Assembly (NCBI RefSeq): GCF_013426895.1
Contig: NZ_AP023176.1
Location: 1,240,001 to 1,304,000 of the forward strand
Reading direction: 5' to 3'
Source of the DNA: Paraburkholderia largidicola
GTDB taxonomy: Bacteria > Pseudomonadota > Gammaproteobacteria > Burkholderiales > Burkholderiaceae
Length of the DNA stretch: 64,000 bases
The notes beneath the pieces are model-generated. The model was not told the DNA's origin and did not search any database. It saw only the letters and a program-made list of their open reading frames with translations. Each line of letters starts with the position of its first letter. The first letter of the stretch is position 1. The translations under genes were made by a program, and so were the position numbers. Of this stretch, positions 8,403 to 16,671 are shown piece after piece.

Positions 8403-8918
8403 CTATCGCACGATGGGCGTACGGCTGACTTCGTTATTCGTTTCGACCAGCAACAGCAGTTGTCTGAGAAACGTCGCGCGTTCGTCCGACGGCAGCGCCG
8501 CGATGGTGCGCTCGTGCGCGCGAGCGACTGGCGATTCAAGCCGCGTGAGCAGCGCCTGGCCCACACCTGTCAACTCCGCGACTTTCTTTCGCCGATCCGT
8601 GCGCGAGACGCGGCTCTGCACGAAACGTCGTTGCGCGAGACGCGAGATCACGTCCGCCGTATTCGCACGGTCAAGCCCCACGGCACGCGACAGCACCACC
8701 TGCTCGGAAGGTCCCAATTGCTCCAGCGCGGTGAGAATGCTGTATTGCACCGGAGTGATGCCTTCGGCTGCGCATTCCTCCATGAAAAGCGCCACATGAA
8801 TCTGATGCAGGCGGCGGATCAAAAAGCCCGGCCGCTCGTTGAGCGCCGTATTGCGCCATGCGAGCACCTGGTCCGGCTCGGTATCGTCGATGTGGCTGAC
8901 TGCTGGTGGGGCATCCAT
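8403..8918 (-). CDS. MarR-family transcriptional regulator
   Basis: This 171-residue winged-helix regulator has the MarR core ITPVQYSILTALEQLGPSEQ, the recognition-helix region VGLDRANTADVISRL and the wing residues SRTDRRKKVAELT. It is a clear paralogue of the regulator at 20685: both share RPGFLIRRxHQIH, ITPVQYS and RAHxRTI segments. The ATG at 8918 is preferred over an upstream TTG at 8924. It is divergent from the ABC importer at 9343, the likely target. The shared intergenic region has the perfect palindrome GTGGTGCACCAC, whose core also occurs upstream of the paralogue. The ligand is unknown; catabolite-responsive repression of the importer and the hydroxylase operon is the natural guess. 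Confidence 0.85.
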   Translation of the reverse strand: MDAPPAVSHIDDTEPDQVLAWRNTALNERPGFLIRRLHQIHVALFMEECAAEGITPVQYSILTALEQLGPSEQVVLSRAVGLDRANTADVISRLAQRRFVQSRVSRTDRRKKVAELTGVGQALLTRLESPVARAHERTIAALPSDERATFLRQLLLLVETNNEVSRTPIVR

Positions 8919-9126
8919 GAGCAAAGAGTTCCGTTTGCGTTCGATACGAATTGTCCACGCATGGTGCGCGACGGTTCGTCAGCATACATCGTATTGGCCT
9001 GCCTGCCGACGTTCCGATGCAAAGAATCTCGCGCAGTTTTGCGCGCAATCAGTTGAACGTCGGGGCCCGTTCCGGATGGCACAAGTCGGTGCGCACATGC
9101 ACGAATACAAGGCTTTTCAAACATAC

Positions 9127-9138
9127 GTGGTGCACCAC
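9127..9138. promoter_or_regulatory. Candidate MarR operator palindrome
   Basis: GTGGTGCACCAC is a perfect 12-bp palindrome in the divergent region between the MarR gene (8918, -) and the ABC importer (9343, +). The core GTGGTGYACC recurs at 20388 and 20592 upstream of the paralogous MarR gene. Operator function is inferred. Confidence 0.5.
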
Positions 9139-9209
9139 ACATTTTCGATGGTCACCCTTGTCTCAGGGTGTGCCCCACTGCATCCGGGACTGGCGACGAA
9201 ACAGATCAC

Positions 9210-9226
9210 TGGCATACCCCTTGCAT
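9210..9226 (+). promoter_or_regulatory. Sigma-54 (RpoN) promoter for the ABC importer operon
   Basis: TGGCAT-N5-TTGCAT has the invariant GG (9211-9212) and GC (9223-9224) separated by exactly 10 bases, matching the -24/-12 sigma-54 promoter. Transcription would begin near 9236, about 105 bases before the binding-protein start. This predicts that an enhancer-binding activator, for example nitrogen control, drives the operon. Confidence 0.7.
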
Positions 9227-9342
9227 CACTGGAATGAATCGTCAGTATCCAAACGAATTATCGATTCGACGATCATCACTCCAGTGATCGCGCACGTACG
9301 AAGCCTTGCGCGCGGTTGCTACCACTACCAAAGGGGCTCTTC

Positions 9343-10212
9343 ATGTCAGTCCGTCTTACCCGCCGCGATGCTGGCCAGTCAACACAGCGCACCGCCGTTA
9401 CGCTGCTGCGCACGTGCGCGCTTGCGCTCGTCGCCACCTTCGGCATCGTCCATGCGGCGCATGCAGCGAGTGCCGAGGAAATCAAGGCGCGCGGCTATCT
9501 GAGCGTTGCGACCGAGGATGACTACACCCCGTTCGAATTCGTTGCTGACGGCAAGAACACGGGCTACGACAACGACCTGCTCGCGCTGGTACGCAAAAAG
9601 ATCGGTGTGGACGTGAAACAGCAGGTCATGCCGTGGTCCGGCATTCTGCCCGGCGTGACCACCGGCAAATACGACATGGCGCTCACCGCGGTGCTCGTCA
9701 CCGAAGAGCGCAAAAAGACCTTTGATTTCGCAACCCCGACCTGCGAAGCCATCACCTTCTACGCGACCAAAAAAGGTTCGCCGATCAAGAGTCCGGACGA
9801 TCTCGTCGGCAAGGTCGTCGGCGCGGAAACGGGTAGCGCCATGCTTGCAGACCTCAAACTCTTCGATGAGCAGTTGAAGAAAAAGCACGGCGGAAATGGC
9901 ATCAAGCAGATCGTCGAATACCAGTCGTACCCGGAGGCGTACCAGGATCTTGGCGTAGGACGCGTCGATGCTGTCGCCAACACCCAGATCAGCCTGAACT
10001 CGCTCGTCAAGACCCGCCCGGATACGTTCGCGGTCGGTCAGGCGATCGGCAAGCCAACCTACATTGCCTGGGCCGTGAAGAAGGGCAACACCGACGTGCT
10101 GAAGATGGTGGACGCCGCGCTGCTCGAACTGCGCAAGAGCGGGGAGATGTACCAGCTTCAGCAGAAGTGGCTCGGTGCGAGCTACAAGGACATGCCTCAG
10201 TCGGTCAACTGA
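9343..10212 (+). CDS. Amino-acid-type ABC transporter substrate-binding protein (family 3)
   Basis: This 289-residue periplasmic binding protein has a signal peptide (basic start, hydrophobic core ALALVATFGIVHAAHA, cleavage after AHA-AS). The mature family-3 start is EEIKARGYLSVATEDDYTPFEFVADGKNTGYDNDLLALV. The start at 9343 is set by AAGGGG 7 bases upstream; an ATG at 9316 lacks a ribosome site. It delivers ligand to the two permeases and ATPase that follow. The preceding sigma-54 promoter suggests expression with nitrogen need. The ligand is unknown, but context with the opposed hydroxylase/amidohydrolase operon suggests a polar nitrogen compound. Confidence 0.88.
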   Translation: MSVRLTRRDAGQSTQRTAVTLLRTCALALVATFGIVHAAHAASAEEIKARGYLSVATEDDYTPFEFVADGKNTGYDNDLLALVRKKIGVDVKQQVMPWSGILPGVTTGKYDMALTAVLVTEERKKTFDFATPTCEAITFYATKKGSPIKSPDDLVGKVVGAETGSAMLADLKLFDEQLKKKHGGNGIKQIVEYQSYPEAYQDLGVGRVDAVANTQISLNSLVKTRPDTFAVGQAIGKPTYIAWAVKKGNTDVLKMVDAALLELRKSGEMYQLQQKWLGASYKDMPQSVN

Positions 10213-10233
10213 CGCCTTAACGATCCCGCATCG

Positions 10234-10878
10234 ATGAACGCCTTCGATTACTGGAGCATCGCTCAGGGCGCGCTGGCGACCGTGGTTCTCTCGGTCGCCA
10301 GCATCGTTCTTGGCGTGCCGCTGGGGCTGGGCCTCGCGCTGATCCGCTGGGCTCGCGTGCCGCTTCTGAACCGCGTCGTCGTCGCGTACGTGAGCCTCAT
10401 TCGCTCGTGTCCCGCCGTGACGCTTACGCTGCTGATCTTCTTCGCGCTGCCGCAGTTCGGCATCTCGCTCGATCCGACGCCCGCCGCGATACTCGCGCTC
10501 ACCATCAGCACCGCCGCGTTCAACTGCGAAATCTGGCGCGCGGCACTGATCAACTTTCCACGCGATCAATACGACGCCGCCCTTGCCTTCGCGATGCCGC
10601 GTACGGTGCGCTTGCGCCGCATCGTCATGCCGCAGATCTGGCGCGCGAGCCTGCCGGGTCTCGTCAACGAGATGACCTTGCAGATCAAGTCGACGCCCGC
10701 AGTCGCGGTTATCGGCATCGTCGAGATCACGCGCGCGGCCTTGCGTGTCGGCGCGCGCACCTACGATCCTTTACCGCCCTTCATTTTCGCGCTTCTGCTC
10801 TACGGGCTCGTCGTGTTCGTGCTCATCAAGGCGCAGCGTGTAATCGAGCGCCGCCAACCTGAGGAGGCTCGCGCATGA
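10234..10878 (+). CDS. Amino-acid-type ABC transporter permease (first)
   Basis: This 214-residue inner-membrane permease of the HisM/GlnP type has about five hydrophobic segments. The EAA-like cytoplasmic loop region (residues ~110-140, RDQYDAALAFAMPRTVRLRRIVMPQIWR) contacts the ATPase. The N-terminal motif YVSLIRSCPAVTLTLLIFF matches the usual "RxxPxLxxLxxxY/F" pattern with small changes. It begins 21 bases after the binding protein and overlaps the next permease by 4 bases. It would form a heterodimeric channel with that partner. Confidence 0.87.
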   Translation: MNAFDYWSIAQGALATVVLSVASIVLGVPLGLGLALIRWARVPLLNRVVVAYVSLIRSCPAVTLTLLIFFALPQFGISLDPTPAAILALTISTAAFNCEIWRAALINFPRDQYDAALAFAMPRTVRLRRIVMPQIWRASLPGLVNEMTLQIKSTPAVAVIGIVEITRAALRVGARTYDPLPPFIFALLLYGLVVFVLIKAQRVIERRQPEEARA

Positions 10879-11534
10879 TGGAGCATTTTCTGATCGTCTG
10901 GCAACAGCGCGCAGACGTGCTGTCGGGCCTGCTGGACACGCTCGGCCTGCTTGCGGTGGCGGCCGTCGCATCGCTCGTGCTCGGCGCGCTGCTCACGCCT
11001 GCGCTCATGTCGAAGCGACCGGCGATTGCGCGCATCGCGACGCTCTATGTCGACGCAATGCGCTGCGCGCCCTTCCTCCTGTTCGTCTATCTGATTTATT
11101 TCGGCCTGCCCTCGGCGGGCATCCGCCTGTCGAACTGGTGGGCCGGCGCAATCGCGCTGATTCTCTACAACACCGCCTACATGGCCGAGCTGTTGCGCGG
11201 CGCGTGGGCCGGCCTGCCCACGCCGATGATCGAGGCCGCGCGCGCCTACGGCTTTCACGGATTCGGTCTGGTTCGCCGCATCATTCTGCCGCAGGTGTTC
11301 ACGGTTGCCTTGCCGATGATCGGTAACCAGCTCGTGCAGATCGTCAAGGACAGCGCATTCCTCACGGTGATCGCGGTGGGGGAACTCACCCATCAGATGA
11401 ATGGCATTCAGGCCACTTATTTCATTCCGTTTGCCGCATTCATCACGGCCGTGCTGCTGTACTGGGCCATCTGCCTCGTGATCGAAGGCGGCAGCGGGTT
11501 ATTGTCGAGATTCGCCGAGGAACGCAGAGCATGA
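10875..11534 (+). CDS. Amino-acid-type ABC transporter permease (second)
   Basis: This 219-residue HisM/GlnP-type permease has the family segment RCAPFLLFVYLIYFGLP near residue 57. Its EAA loop is GAWAGLPTPMIEAARAYGFHG (residues ~112-132). The start overlaps the previous stop (ATGA) and its own stop overlaps the ATPase start, giving a tightly coupled four-gene importer. Pairing of two different permeases is typical of polar amino acid importers. Confidence 0.87.
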   Translation: MMEHFLIVWQQRADVLSGLLDTLGLLAVAAVASLVLGALLTPALMSKRPAIARIATLYVDAMRCAPFLLFVYLIYFGLPSAGIRLSNWWAGAIALILYNTAYMAELLRGAWAGLPTPMIEAARAYGFHGFGLVRRIILPQVFTVALPMIGNQLVQIVKDSAFLTVIAVGELTHQMNGIQATYFIPFAAFITAVLLYWAICLVIEGGSGLLSRFAEERRA

Positions 11535-12430
11535 ACATCTCAAACGACGTGCCGCCCACCATCATGAGCGCAGTCGATGCGGCCGTGCTTTCGTCCAGCC
11601 ATTCCGGTGAGACGGTGCGGCCCGGCGCGGAAACGGTCCTGCAGCTCAACGGCATCTCGAAGTCATTCGGCGAGAACCGGGTACTGCGGGACGTGTCGCT
11701 CACCGTGCACAAGGGCGAGACCGTCTGCCTGCTGGGGCCGTCCGGATGCGGCAAATCCACGCTGCTGCGCTGTGTGAACTGGCTCGAAATTCCCGACGCG
11801 GGCACGGTCCACGTGTCCAACCGGCGCATGGGCGTGCGCGAGGGCTCGTCCATCAAGATGAGCGATGCCGAACTCGCGCGTTCGCGCGCGCGCATTGGGA
11901 TGGTGTTTCAACATTTTGCGCTGTGGCCGCACCTGACAGTGCTGCAGAATGTGATGGAAGCACCGTTGCACGTGCTCGGTCGTCCGCGCGACGAGGTGCG
12001 CGCGGACGCCGAACACCTGCTGGAACGCGTTGGCCTGGCGGACAAGATGGATGCATTTCCGTCGCGGCTGTCGGGCGGACAGAAGCAGCGCGTGGGTATC
12101 GCGCGTGCGCTCGCGATGAAACCCGACATCCTGCTGTTCGACGAACCGACCAGCGCACTCGACCCGATGCTCGTCGGTGAAGTGCTCAACGTGATGCGCT
12201 CACTCGCGCAGGAAGGTGCGACCATGGTGATCGTCACGCACGAAATGGAGTTTGCGCGGCAAGTGGCCAGCCGCGTGGTGTTCATGGATGCGGGCCAGGT
12301 GATCGAGAGCGCTCCGCCCAAGCAGTTCTTCAGCGCGCCTCAGACGCCGCGCGCGAGGCAGTTTCTCGCACGTTTCCGTTCACCGTATCATGCCGTCGAC
12401 GATTACAGCGAGGCATCAAAGCTCGCCTGA
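11531..12430 (+). CDS. Amino-acid-type ABC transporter ATP-binding protein
   Basis: This 299-residue ATPase has Walker A (GPSGCGKST, ~residue 74), the signature LSGGQKQRVGIARAL (~180), Walker B ([13 protein letters not shown], ~201) and the switch His (IVTHEMEF). About 38 residues precede the normal domain start (LQLNGISKSFGENRVL), longer than the GlnQ/HisP norm. A later start, such as the Met at 11564, is possible, but the ATGA overlap with the permease favours 11531. It powers the importer encoded upstream and is the last gene before a convergent hairpin. Confidence 0.88.
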   Translation: MNISNDVPPTIMSAVDAAVLSSSHSGETVRPGAETVLQLNGISKSFGENRVLRDVSLTVHKGETVCLLGPSGCGKSTLLRCVNWLEIPDAGTVHVSNRRMGVREGSSIKMSDAELARSRARIGMVFQHFALWPHLTVLQNVMEAPLHVLGRPRDEVRADAEHLLERVGLADKMDAFPSRLSGGQKQRVGIARALAMKPDILLFDEPTSALDPMLVGEVLNVMRSLAQEGATMVIVTHEMEFARQVASRVVFMDAGQVIESAPPKQFFSAPQTPRARQFLARFRSPYHAVDDYSEASKLA

Positions 12431-12458
12431 GGCGACCGTTCATCGCGGCGCTCGACGC

Positions 12459-12478
12459 GCCACGATGAGCGTCGTGGC
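12459..12478. terminator. Hairpin between convergent operons
   Basis: GCCACGA (12459-12465) and TCGTGGC (12472-12478) form a 7-bp stem with a 6-base loop, lying in the short gap between the ABC ATPase (+) and the dioxygenase (-). There is only a weak T run, so it is a possible bidirectional terminator. Confidence 0.4.
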
Positions 12479-12480
12479 AT

Positions 12481-13311
12481 TCATTGCGGCGCGGCCATGT
12501 CCGCTGCCTGCTTCACTTCCCCATCCTTATACTTGCCCCACGTTTGCGCGAGCTCGCTCATCGAGCGCGGATCGCAGTCGTACTCGGGGAGCGTATCGGG
12601 GTCCCAGTGATCGAAGCGGTCGACGCCGCGCACGAGCGTCGCGCGACGGCGGCCCGAGGCCGAACGGACATGCGCCGGCACATAGAAGAATGCGAAGCCG
12701 ATGCGTCTGTCGTCCGAGCGGTTGGGCAGCGAGCTGTGCGCGGTGCGTTCGTGATGCATCGAGAATTCGCCGGGCTGGAGCGGCATTTCGACCGCGAGGG
12801 CTTCGTCGATACCGACGAGCGTCTGCCCTTTCGCGAGCATGTTGTCCTTCGCATAGGTTTCGACGTGCTTCAGGTCGGGGCCGCTGTGCGAGCCGGGCAG
12901 GACACGCAACACGCCGTTGACCGAGTTCGCGGGCGTGAGCGCGACCCATACGGTCACTTCCTCGTGCGGCGTGAGCCCGAAGTACGTCGAGTCCTGATGC
13001 CACGAGACATAGCGCGGATCGCGGCCATTCTTCGCAAAGATAGACGCGCCGAACAGCATGATGTCCGGCCCGATGAGGTCCTCGACAGCATCGAGAATCG
13101 CGGGACGGCGCGCAAGTTCGACGATCGCCGGCAAGGCGAGATGGCCCTTGATTTTCAGCGTCTTGTTGACGTCCTCACCGGAAGACGACTCGTATTGCTC
13201 GATGATGCGGCGATAGTCCGCCGCCTCTTGCTCACTGATCGCACGCATCGGATAGACATAACCGTGCTGTTTGAAGTGTGCGATCTGCGCTTCGGTCAAG
13301 TGCTTCGTCAT
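12481..13311 (-). CDS. Phytanoyl-CoA dioxygenase (PhyH) family protein
   Basis: This 276-residue Fe(II)/2-oxoglutarate dioxygenase fold protein has the metal facial triad visible: SWHQDSTYFG gives His and Asp (~residue 103-105), and the distal His is in FSMHHERTAHSS (~185-193). An Arg for 2-oxoglutarate follows (RRIGFAFFYVPA). The start at 13311 is chosen because AAAGGA lies 7 bases upstream; the frame is open further but lacks a ribosome site. It is the last gene of the operon headed by the amidohydrolase, 108 bases after the DUF1116 gene. The likely role is hydroxylation of a pathway intermediate; the substrate is unknown. Confidence 0.85.
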   Translation of the reverse strand: MTKHLTEAQIAHFKQHGYVYPMRAISEQEAADYRRIIEQYESSSGEDVNKTLKIKGHLALPAIVELARRPAILDAVEDLIGPDIMLFGASIFAKNGRDPRYVSWHQDSTYFGLTPHEEVTVWVALTPANSVNGVLRVLPGSHSGPDLKHVETYAKDNMLAKGQTLVGIDEALAVEMPLQPGEFSMHHERTAHSSLPNRSDDRRIGFAFFYVPAHVRSASGRRRATLVRGVDRFDHWDPDTLPEYDCDPRSMSELAQTWGKYKDGEVKQAADMAAPQ

Positions 13312-13419
13312 GGGAGTTCCTTTGAGTGTGCTTCGATCGGAAGATGCTTGCTCGTCAATCGCCAGGCAACGGCCCGCCGAAAACTTGCCGCATGACTTCA
13401 TGTGTCATCGGTGCTGCGC

Positions 13420-14613
13420 TCATGCGGATTCACCGGAGAGTCCGTTCAGGGCGCGCACGAACAGTTCGGGCGGCGCCGTATAAAGGCCGCGCCCTAGCAG
13501 GCCCGCGCGCCCGTCGGCTCCGATCATCGCGATCGCGGCCATCGGCGCGACACCTTCCCGAACGACGCGCGCCGCATCGAGCACACCGGGTAACCGCCCG
13601 AACGCGGGATGCGATTCCGTATGGACGCACGCCTGCCTGTCGCGCCACCCAGCGGGCAGGTACGCTTCGAACGCTTGCGCGGGTTCCGGTGCGAATGCGA
13701 GCGCCTGTGCGCCGAACCCCGCCGCGTCGATGATGCCGCTATCGCCGGTGAGCGGAGCGGCATGCGCCGGCTGATGCGGGTCGATGCGCGGACCTTCCGG
13801 TGCACGCGCAATGGTAGTGACCCAGCGCGACGGTGCGCCCGCGAGCCGGATGCCCACGCGCTCACCATTGCCCGCCAGCGCCACCACGAGCGTCGATTCC
13901 TTCTGGCCCGCGCGCGCGGCCGCCGACAGCATCAGCGCGCACGCCGCCATCCAGAGTGTGAGAAAGAAAAGCGGCGTTTTCGCGAGCATCGAGTCGACTT
14001 CGGCATGATCCACACGCGAGGCGAGCTGCGCACGCAGCGCGGCGGTCGCGCCCGTGGTGCGCGCATGCAGGTCGTCGCCGTCGTCGAGCCCGGCTTGCGC
14101 CAGCGCGAACAGGTCGAGCGGGCCGGACGAGAATGTCGTGTCGAGCACGGACGCAAGCATGGTGTCGCGCCACTGCATGCGTTCGAGTATGCGCATGTCG
14201 CGGCTGCCGAAGCGGATCTGCGGGCCGGCGCCGCTGCCCAGCAGCGACCACGCGCGTGCTGCGGGATCATTCTTGTCGGCGACTTCGACCAGCGTGGTAC
14301 GCGGAGAAACGACGGCCGCGAGCGGCGTCAGCACGCCATACGACTGCGCGGATTCGAGACGCACTTCGCCCTGCTCGATCATCCGCTCGGCGTGTGCTTC
14401 TTCGTTCGCCCAGCCTTCGTATAGACAGCAAAGAACCGCCGACGAGAGCACCGGCGCGGACGGCTTGCGCGGATCGTCGAATGGCGGCCCCGCGTGCAGC
14501 AGCGTGAAGGGCGGCAGACGCACCGCCTCGCGCGCCGCCATGACGCCGCACCATTGCGGACGCACCGCATGGACACGGCTCAGGGCGAGCGCATTAGCAT
14601 CAGCGGCACGCAT
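13420..14613 (-). CDS. DUF1116 family protein (AllG/YlbE-like)
   Basis: This 397-residue protein resembles the DUF1116 family, with segments SSAVLCCLYEGWANEEAHAE, VRLESAQSYGVLTPLAAVVSP, GPQIRFGSRDMRILERMQW and DDLHARTTGATAALRAQL in family order. The E. coli relative YlbE (AllG) is one of three subunits of oxamate carbamoyltransferase, acting with FdrA (AllF) and a DUF2877 protein (AllH). Neither partner is visible here, so carbamoyl transfer cannot be assumed. The Met at 14613 follows the CoxG-like stop by 2 bases; the frame continues upstream inside coxG and that part is not used. Its place in an operon with a molybdenum hydroxylase and amidohydrolase hints at carbamoyl or amide handling. 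Confidence 0.75.
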   Translation of the reverse strand: MRAADANALALSRVHAVRPQWCGVMAAREAVRLPPFTLLHAGPPFDDPRKPSAPVLSSAVLCCLYEGWANEEAHAERMIEQGEVRLESAQSYGVLTPLAAVVSPRTTLVEVADKNDPAARAWSLLGSGAGPQIRFGSRDMRILERMQWRDTMLASVLDTTFSSGPLDLFALAQAGLDDGDDLHARTTGATAALRAQLASRVDHAEVDSMLAKTPLFFLTLWMAACALMLSAAARAGQKESTLVVALAGNGERVGIRLAGAPSRWVTTIARAPEGPRIDPHQPAHAAPLTGDSGIIDAAGFGAQALAFAPEPAQAFEAYLPAGWRDRQACVHTESHPAFGRLPGVLDAARVVREGVAPMAAIAMIGADGRAGLLGRGLYTAPPELFVRALNGLSGESA

Positions 14614-14615
14614 GG

Positions 14616-15296
14616 TCAGCGGCTCGCGAAGCCGAAAATACCGCGCAGGCGGGCCCACAGCATCTTCCAGAACAGATTGCCGACATTCAGTGGCGCGTTC
14701 GCCGGTTGAACGCGCGCGGCCGGACGCGATTCGACGCACGGCGCCTGCGCGGGTGCTTCGGCTTGATGGCCGTGCATCTGCGCTGCAGTCGCATCCTGCA
14801 CGGTGAGCATTGCGTCGGCTTGTACGGCGGCGTTGCCCGCAGCCGCTCCCGATTCGTCCAGCTTCGCCTTGAGATTATCCGCGAACGCTTCCGTCATGCG
14901 CGTGGCCAGTTCCTTCACGATGCCGCTGCGCGAAAACTGCGCGAGGCTGCCGCCGATCGCGTAATCCACCTTCACATCGACGCGCGTTTCGCCCGCCGCC
15001 TCTGCGAGCGCGAACGACGCCACGCCCTTGACGCGCGACGCGCTCTTTCGATCCACGCCCGTTCCCGTAATGCTGCCGCAATACTGCGCATCGTCGAGCT
15101 TCATTTCGCCGTCGCCCGCAAACGACGCGATGATCGGTCCGAGCTTGACGGTCATGGCAAGCTTGAGCATGCCGTTGTCGACGGGCGCGGTGAGCGACGC
15201 ACCCGGCAGGCACGCCACGATGCCGGGTGTGTCGTGAAAGCGCGCCCACACGGCATCGCGCGGGTACGGCACAGCGAAGCTTTGTTCGATTTCCAT
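14616..15296 (-). CDS. CoxG-like SRPBCC protein
   Basis: This 226-residue protein has an N-terminal SRPBCC/CoxG domain (MEIEQSFAVPYPRDAVWARF, IVACLPGA, GSITGTGVDRKSASRVKG, residues 1-150). An Ala/Gln-rich linker follows, then a short hydrophobic, aromatic C-terminal helix (NVGNLFWKMLWARLRGIFGF) suited to membrane attachment. In CO dehydrogenase systems CoxG helps place the enzyme at the membrane; the same role is inferred here. It begins 20 bases after coxS. Confidence 0.85.
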   Translation of the reverse strand: MEIEQSFAVPYPRDAVWARFHDTPGIVACLPGASLTAPVDNGMLKLAMTVKLGPIIASFAGDGEMKLDDAQYCGSITGTGVDRKSASRVKGVASFALAEAAGETRVDVKVDYAIGGSLAQFSRSGIVKELATRMTEAFADNLKAKLDESGAAAGNAAVQADAMLTVQDATAAQMHGHQAEAPAQAPCVESRPAARVQPANAPLNVGNLFWKMLWARLRGIFGFASR

Positions 15297-15316
15297 TGCG
15301 TACCTATCCGTATTTT

Positions 15317-15838
15317 TCAGGCGGTCATAGTCAGCGGCGCGAGCGGCTCGGCCGCACGCGCACGGCGGGCATCGAGCACGCGGCGAATCGCACGGACGAT
15401 ACCGACGTATCCGGTGCAGCGGCACAGATTGCCGGAGAGTTCGAGGCGCACGCGTGCGTCGTCGGCATTGGGGATACGCGTGACGATGTCGCGCGCGGTC
15501 ATCAGCATGCCTGGCGTGCAGTAACCGCATTGCAGTGCGTGCTCGGCGGTGAACGCGGCACGCAGTTCGTTCATGGTCGCGTCGTCGTCGAAGTCTTCGA
15601 TGGTGCGCACCGCACTGCCCGCGCAACTGATCGCGGACGTGATGCAGGAGCGTGTGGGCGCGCCGTCCACGTCGATCGTGCACGCGCCGCACACGCCCTG
15701 CTCGCAGCCAATGTTCGTGCCGCACAGCATGCGCTGTTCGCGCAGAAAATCCGCGAGGCTGGTGCGCGGCTCGACGCGGTCCGCGATGCGAGCCTGGTTG
15801 ACGACGAGTTCGATCGTCTTCGTGAATGCGTCGCTCAT
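15317..15838 (-). CDS. Molybdenum hydroxylase small subunit, two [2Fe-2S] clusters
   Basis: This 173-residue iron-sulfur subunit of the xanthine oxidase family carries a plant-ferredoxin-type cluster in CGTNIGCEQGVCGAC (~residues 39-53) and a following Cys at ~64. A second, four-helix-type cluster is in CGYCTPGM and CRCTG. It shuttles electrons from the molybdenum centre to FAD. It overlaps the medium-subunit gene by 4 bases. The family includes CO, nicotinate, isoquinoline and other N-heterocycle dehydrogenases; this subunit does not distinguish them. Confidence 0.93.
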   Translation of the reverse strand: MSDAFTKTIELVVNQARIADRVEPRTSLADFLREQRMLCGTNIGCEQGVCGACTIDVDGAPTRSCITSAISCAGSAVRTIEDFDDDATMNELRAAFTAEHALQCGYCTPGMLMTARDIVTRIPNADDARVRLELSGNLCRCTGYVGIVRAIRRVLDARRARAAEPLAPLTMTA

Positions 15839-16671
15839 GATCTTGTCCCGTCCTGATTGCGAATGCCCGCCGCTGCGCGCACGAGCGCAACGCGATGCAC
15901 CTCGTGTTCATAGCTTCCCGCTTCCAGCCCCGCCGCTTCGAGATGCGTATCGAAGCACGCGGTGTCCGGACCGGCGTCGCGAAGCAGCGCGCCGGCATCG
16001 TCGATCGCGTACGGCGGCGCGTCGATCGCGCCGATCACCGCGCGGCACACGCCGCGTGCCGCGTCGTCGATCAACACCGCGATGGCCTCCGCGAACTCGC
16101 CCGGCTTGCGGTTGAACTTGTAGTAGCTCCAGCGTGCCGTCGGCGAAAGGCGTGCGAAGCGTACGCCGGTGAGGATCTCGTCCGGTTCGAGCGCAGTCGT
16201 GAATGCGCCCGCCATCCACTCGCCGTTGCCGATCACGCGCGCGCCGCCGGGCCCCGCGACGAGAAACTCCGCATCGAGCGCGCACATCGTATTGATCCAG
16301 TCTGCAGCGGGGTCGGCATGTGCGAGACTGCCGCCGAGCGTGCCGCGATTACGCACCGCGCGATAGGCGATGCCACGGGCGACATACTCCATGAGTCCGC
16401 GCGTGCCCGTGTCGACCTTGCCGTCCTCGATCTCCGAATGCGTGATGCACGCGCCAAGCGTGACGTTTTCGCCTTCGATACGGCACGCGCGCAACGCCGC
16501 AATGTCGCGCAGATCGACGAGCATTTCGGGCTGCGCAAGCCGCAGGTTCATCATCGGCCCTAGCGACTGGCTGCCCGCCACGAACTTGCCCATGCCGTCG
16601 GTGGGACTGATGAGTGCGATCGCCTCATCGCAGGCGAGAGGTTTTGCATAATCGTAGGTCGCGGCTTTCAT
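15835..16671 (-). CDS. Molybdenum hydroxylase FAD-binding medium subunit
   Basis: This 278-residue FAD subunit has both conserved FAD-pyrophosphate segments: AGSQSLGPMMNLRL (~residues 32-45) and RNRGTLGGSLAHADPAAD (~106-123). The CoxM/KdhM-type C-terminal domain follows. It overlaps both neighbours by 4 bases, so L, M and S are translationally coupled in the order L-M-S. It passes electrons from the iron-sulfur subunit to an acceptor, probably quinone if the CoxG-like protein tethers the complex to the membrane. Confidence 0.92.
   Translation of the reverse strand: MKAATYDYAKPLACDEAIALISPTDGMGKFVAGSQSLGPMMNLRLAQPEMLVDLRDIAALRACRIEGENVTLGACITHSEIEDGKVDTGTRGLMEYVARGIAYRAVRNRGTLGGSLAHADPAADWINTMCALDAEFLVAGPGGARVIGNGEWMAGAFTTALEPDEILTGVRFARLSPTARWSYYKFNRKPGEFAEAIAVLIDDAARGVCRAVIGAIDAPPYAIDDAGALLRDAGPDTACFDTHLEAAGLEAGSYEHEVHRVALVRAAAGIRNQDGTRS

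Noticed and set aside
9379..10569. Long minus-strand open frame opposite the ABC binding protein
   Set aside because: Composition rich in Arg, His and Asp with no recognisable domain; the plus-strand gene is certain.
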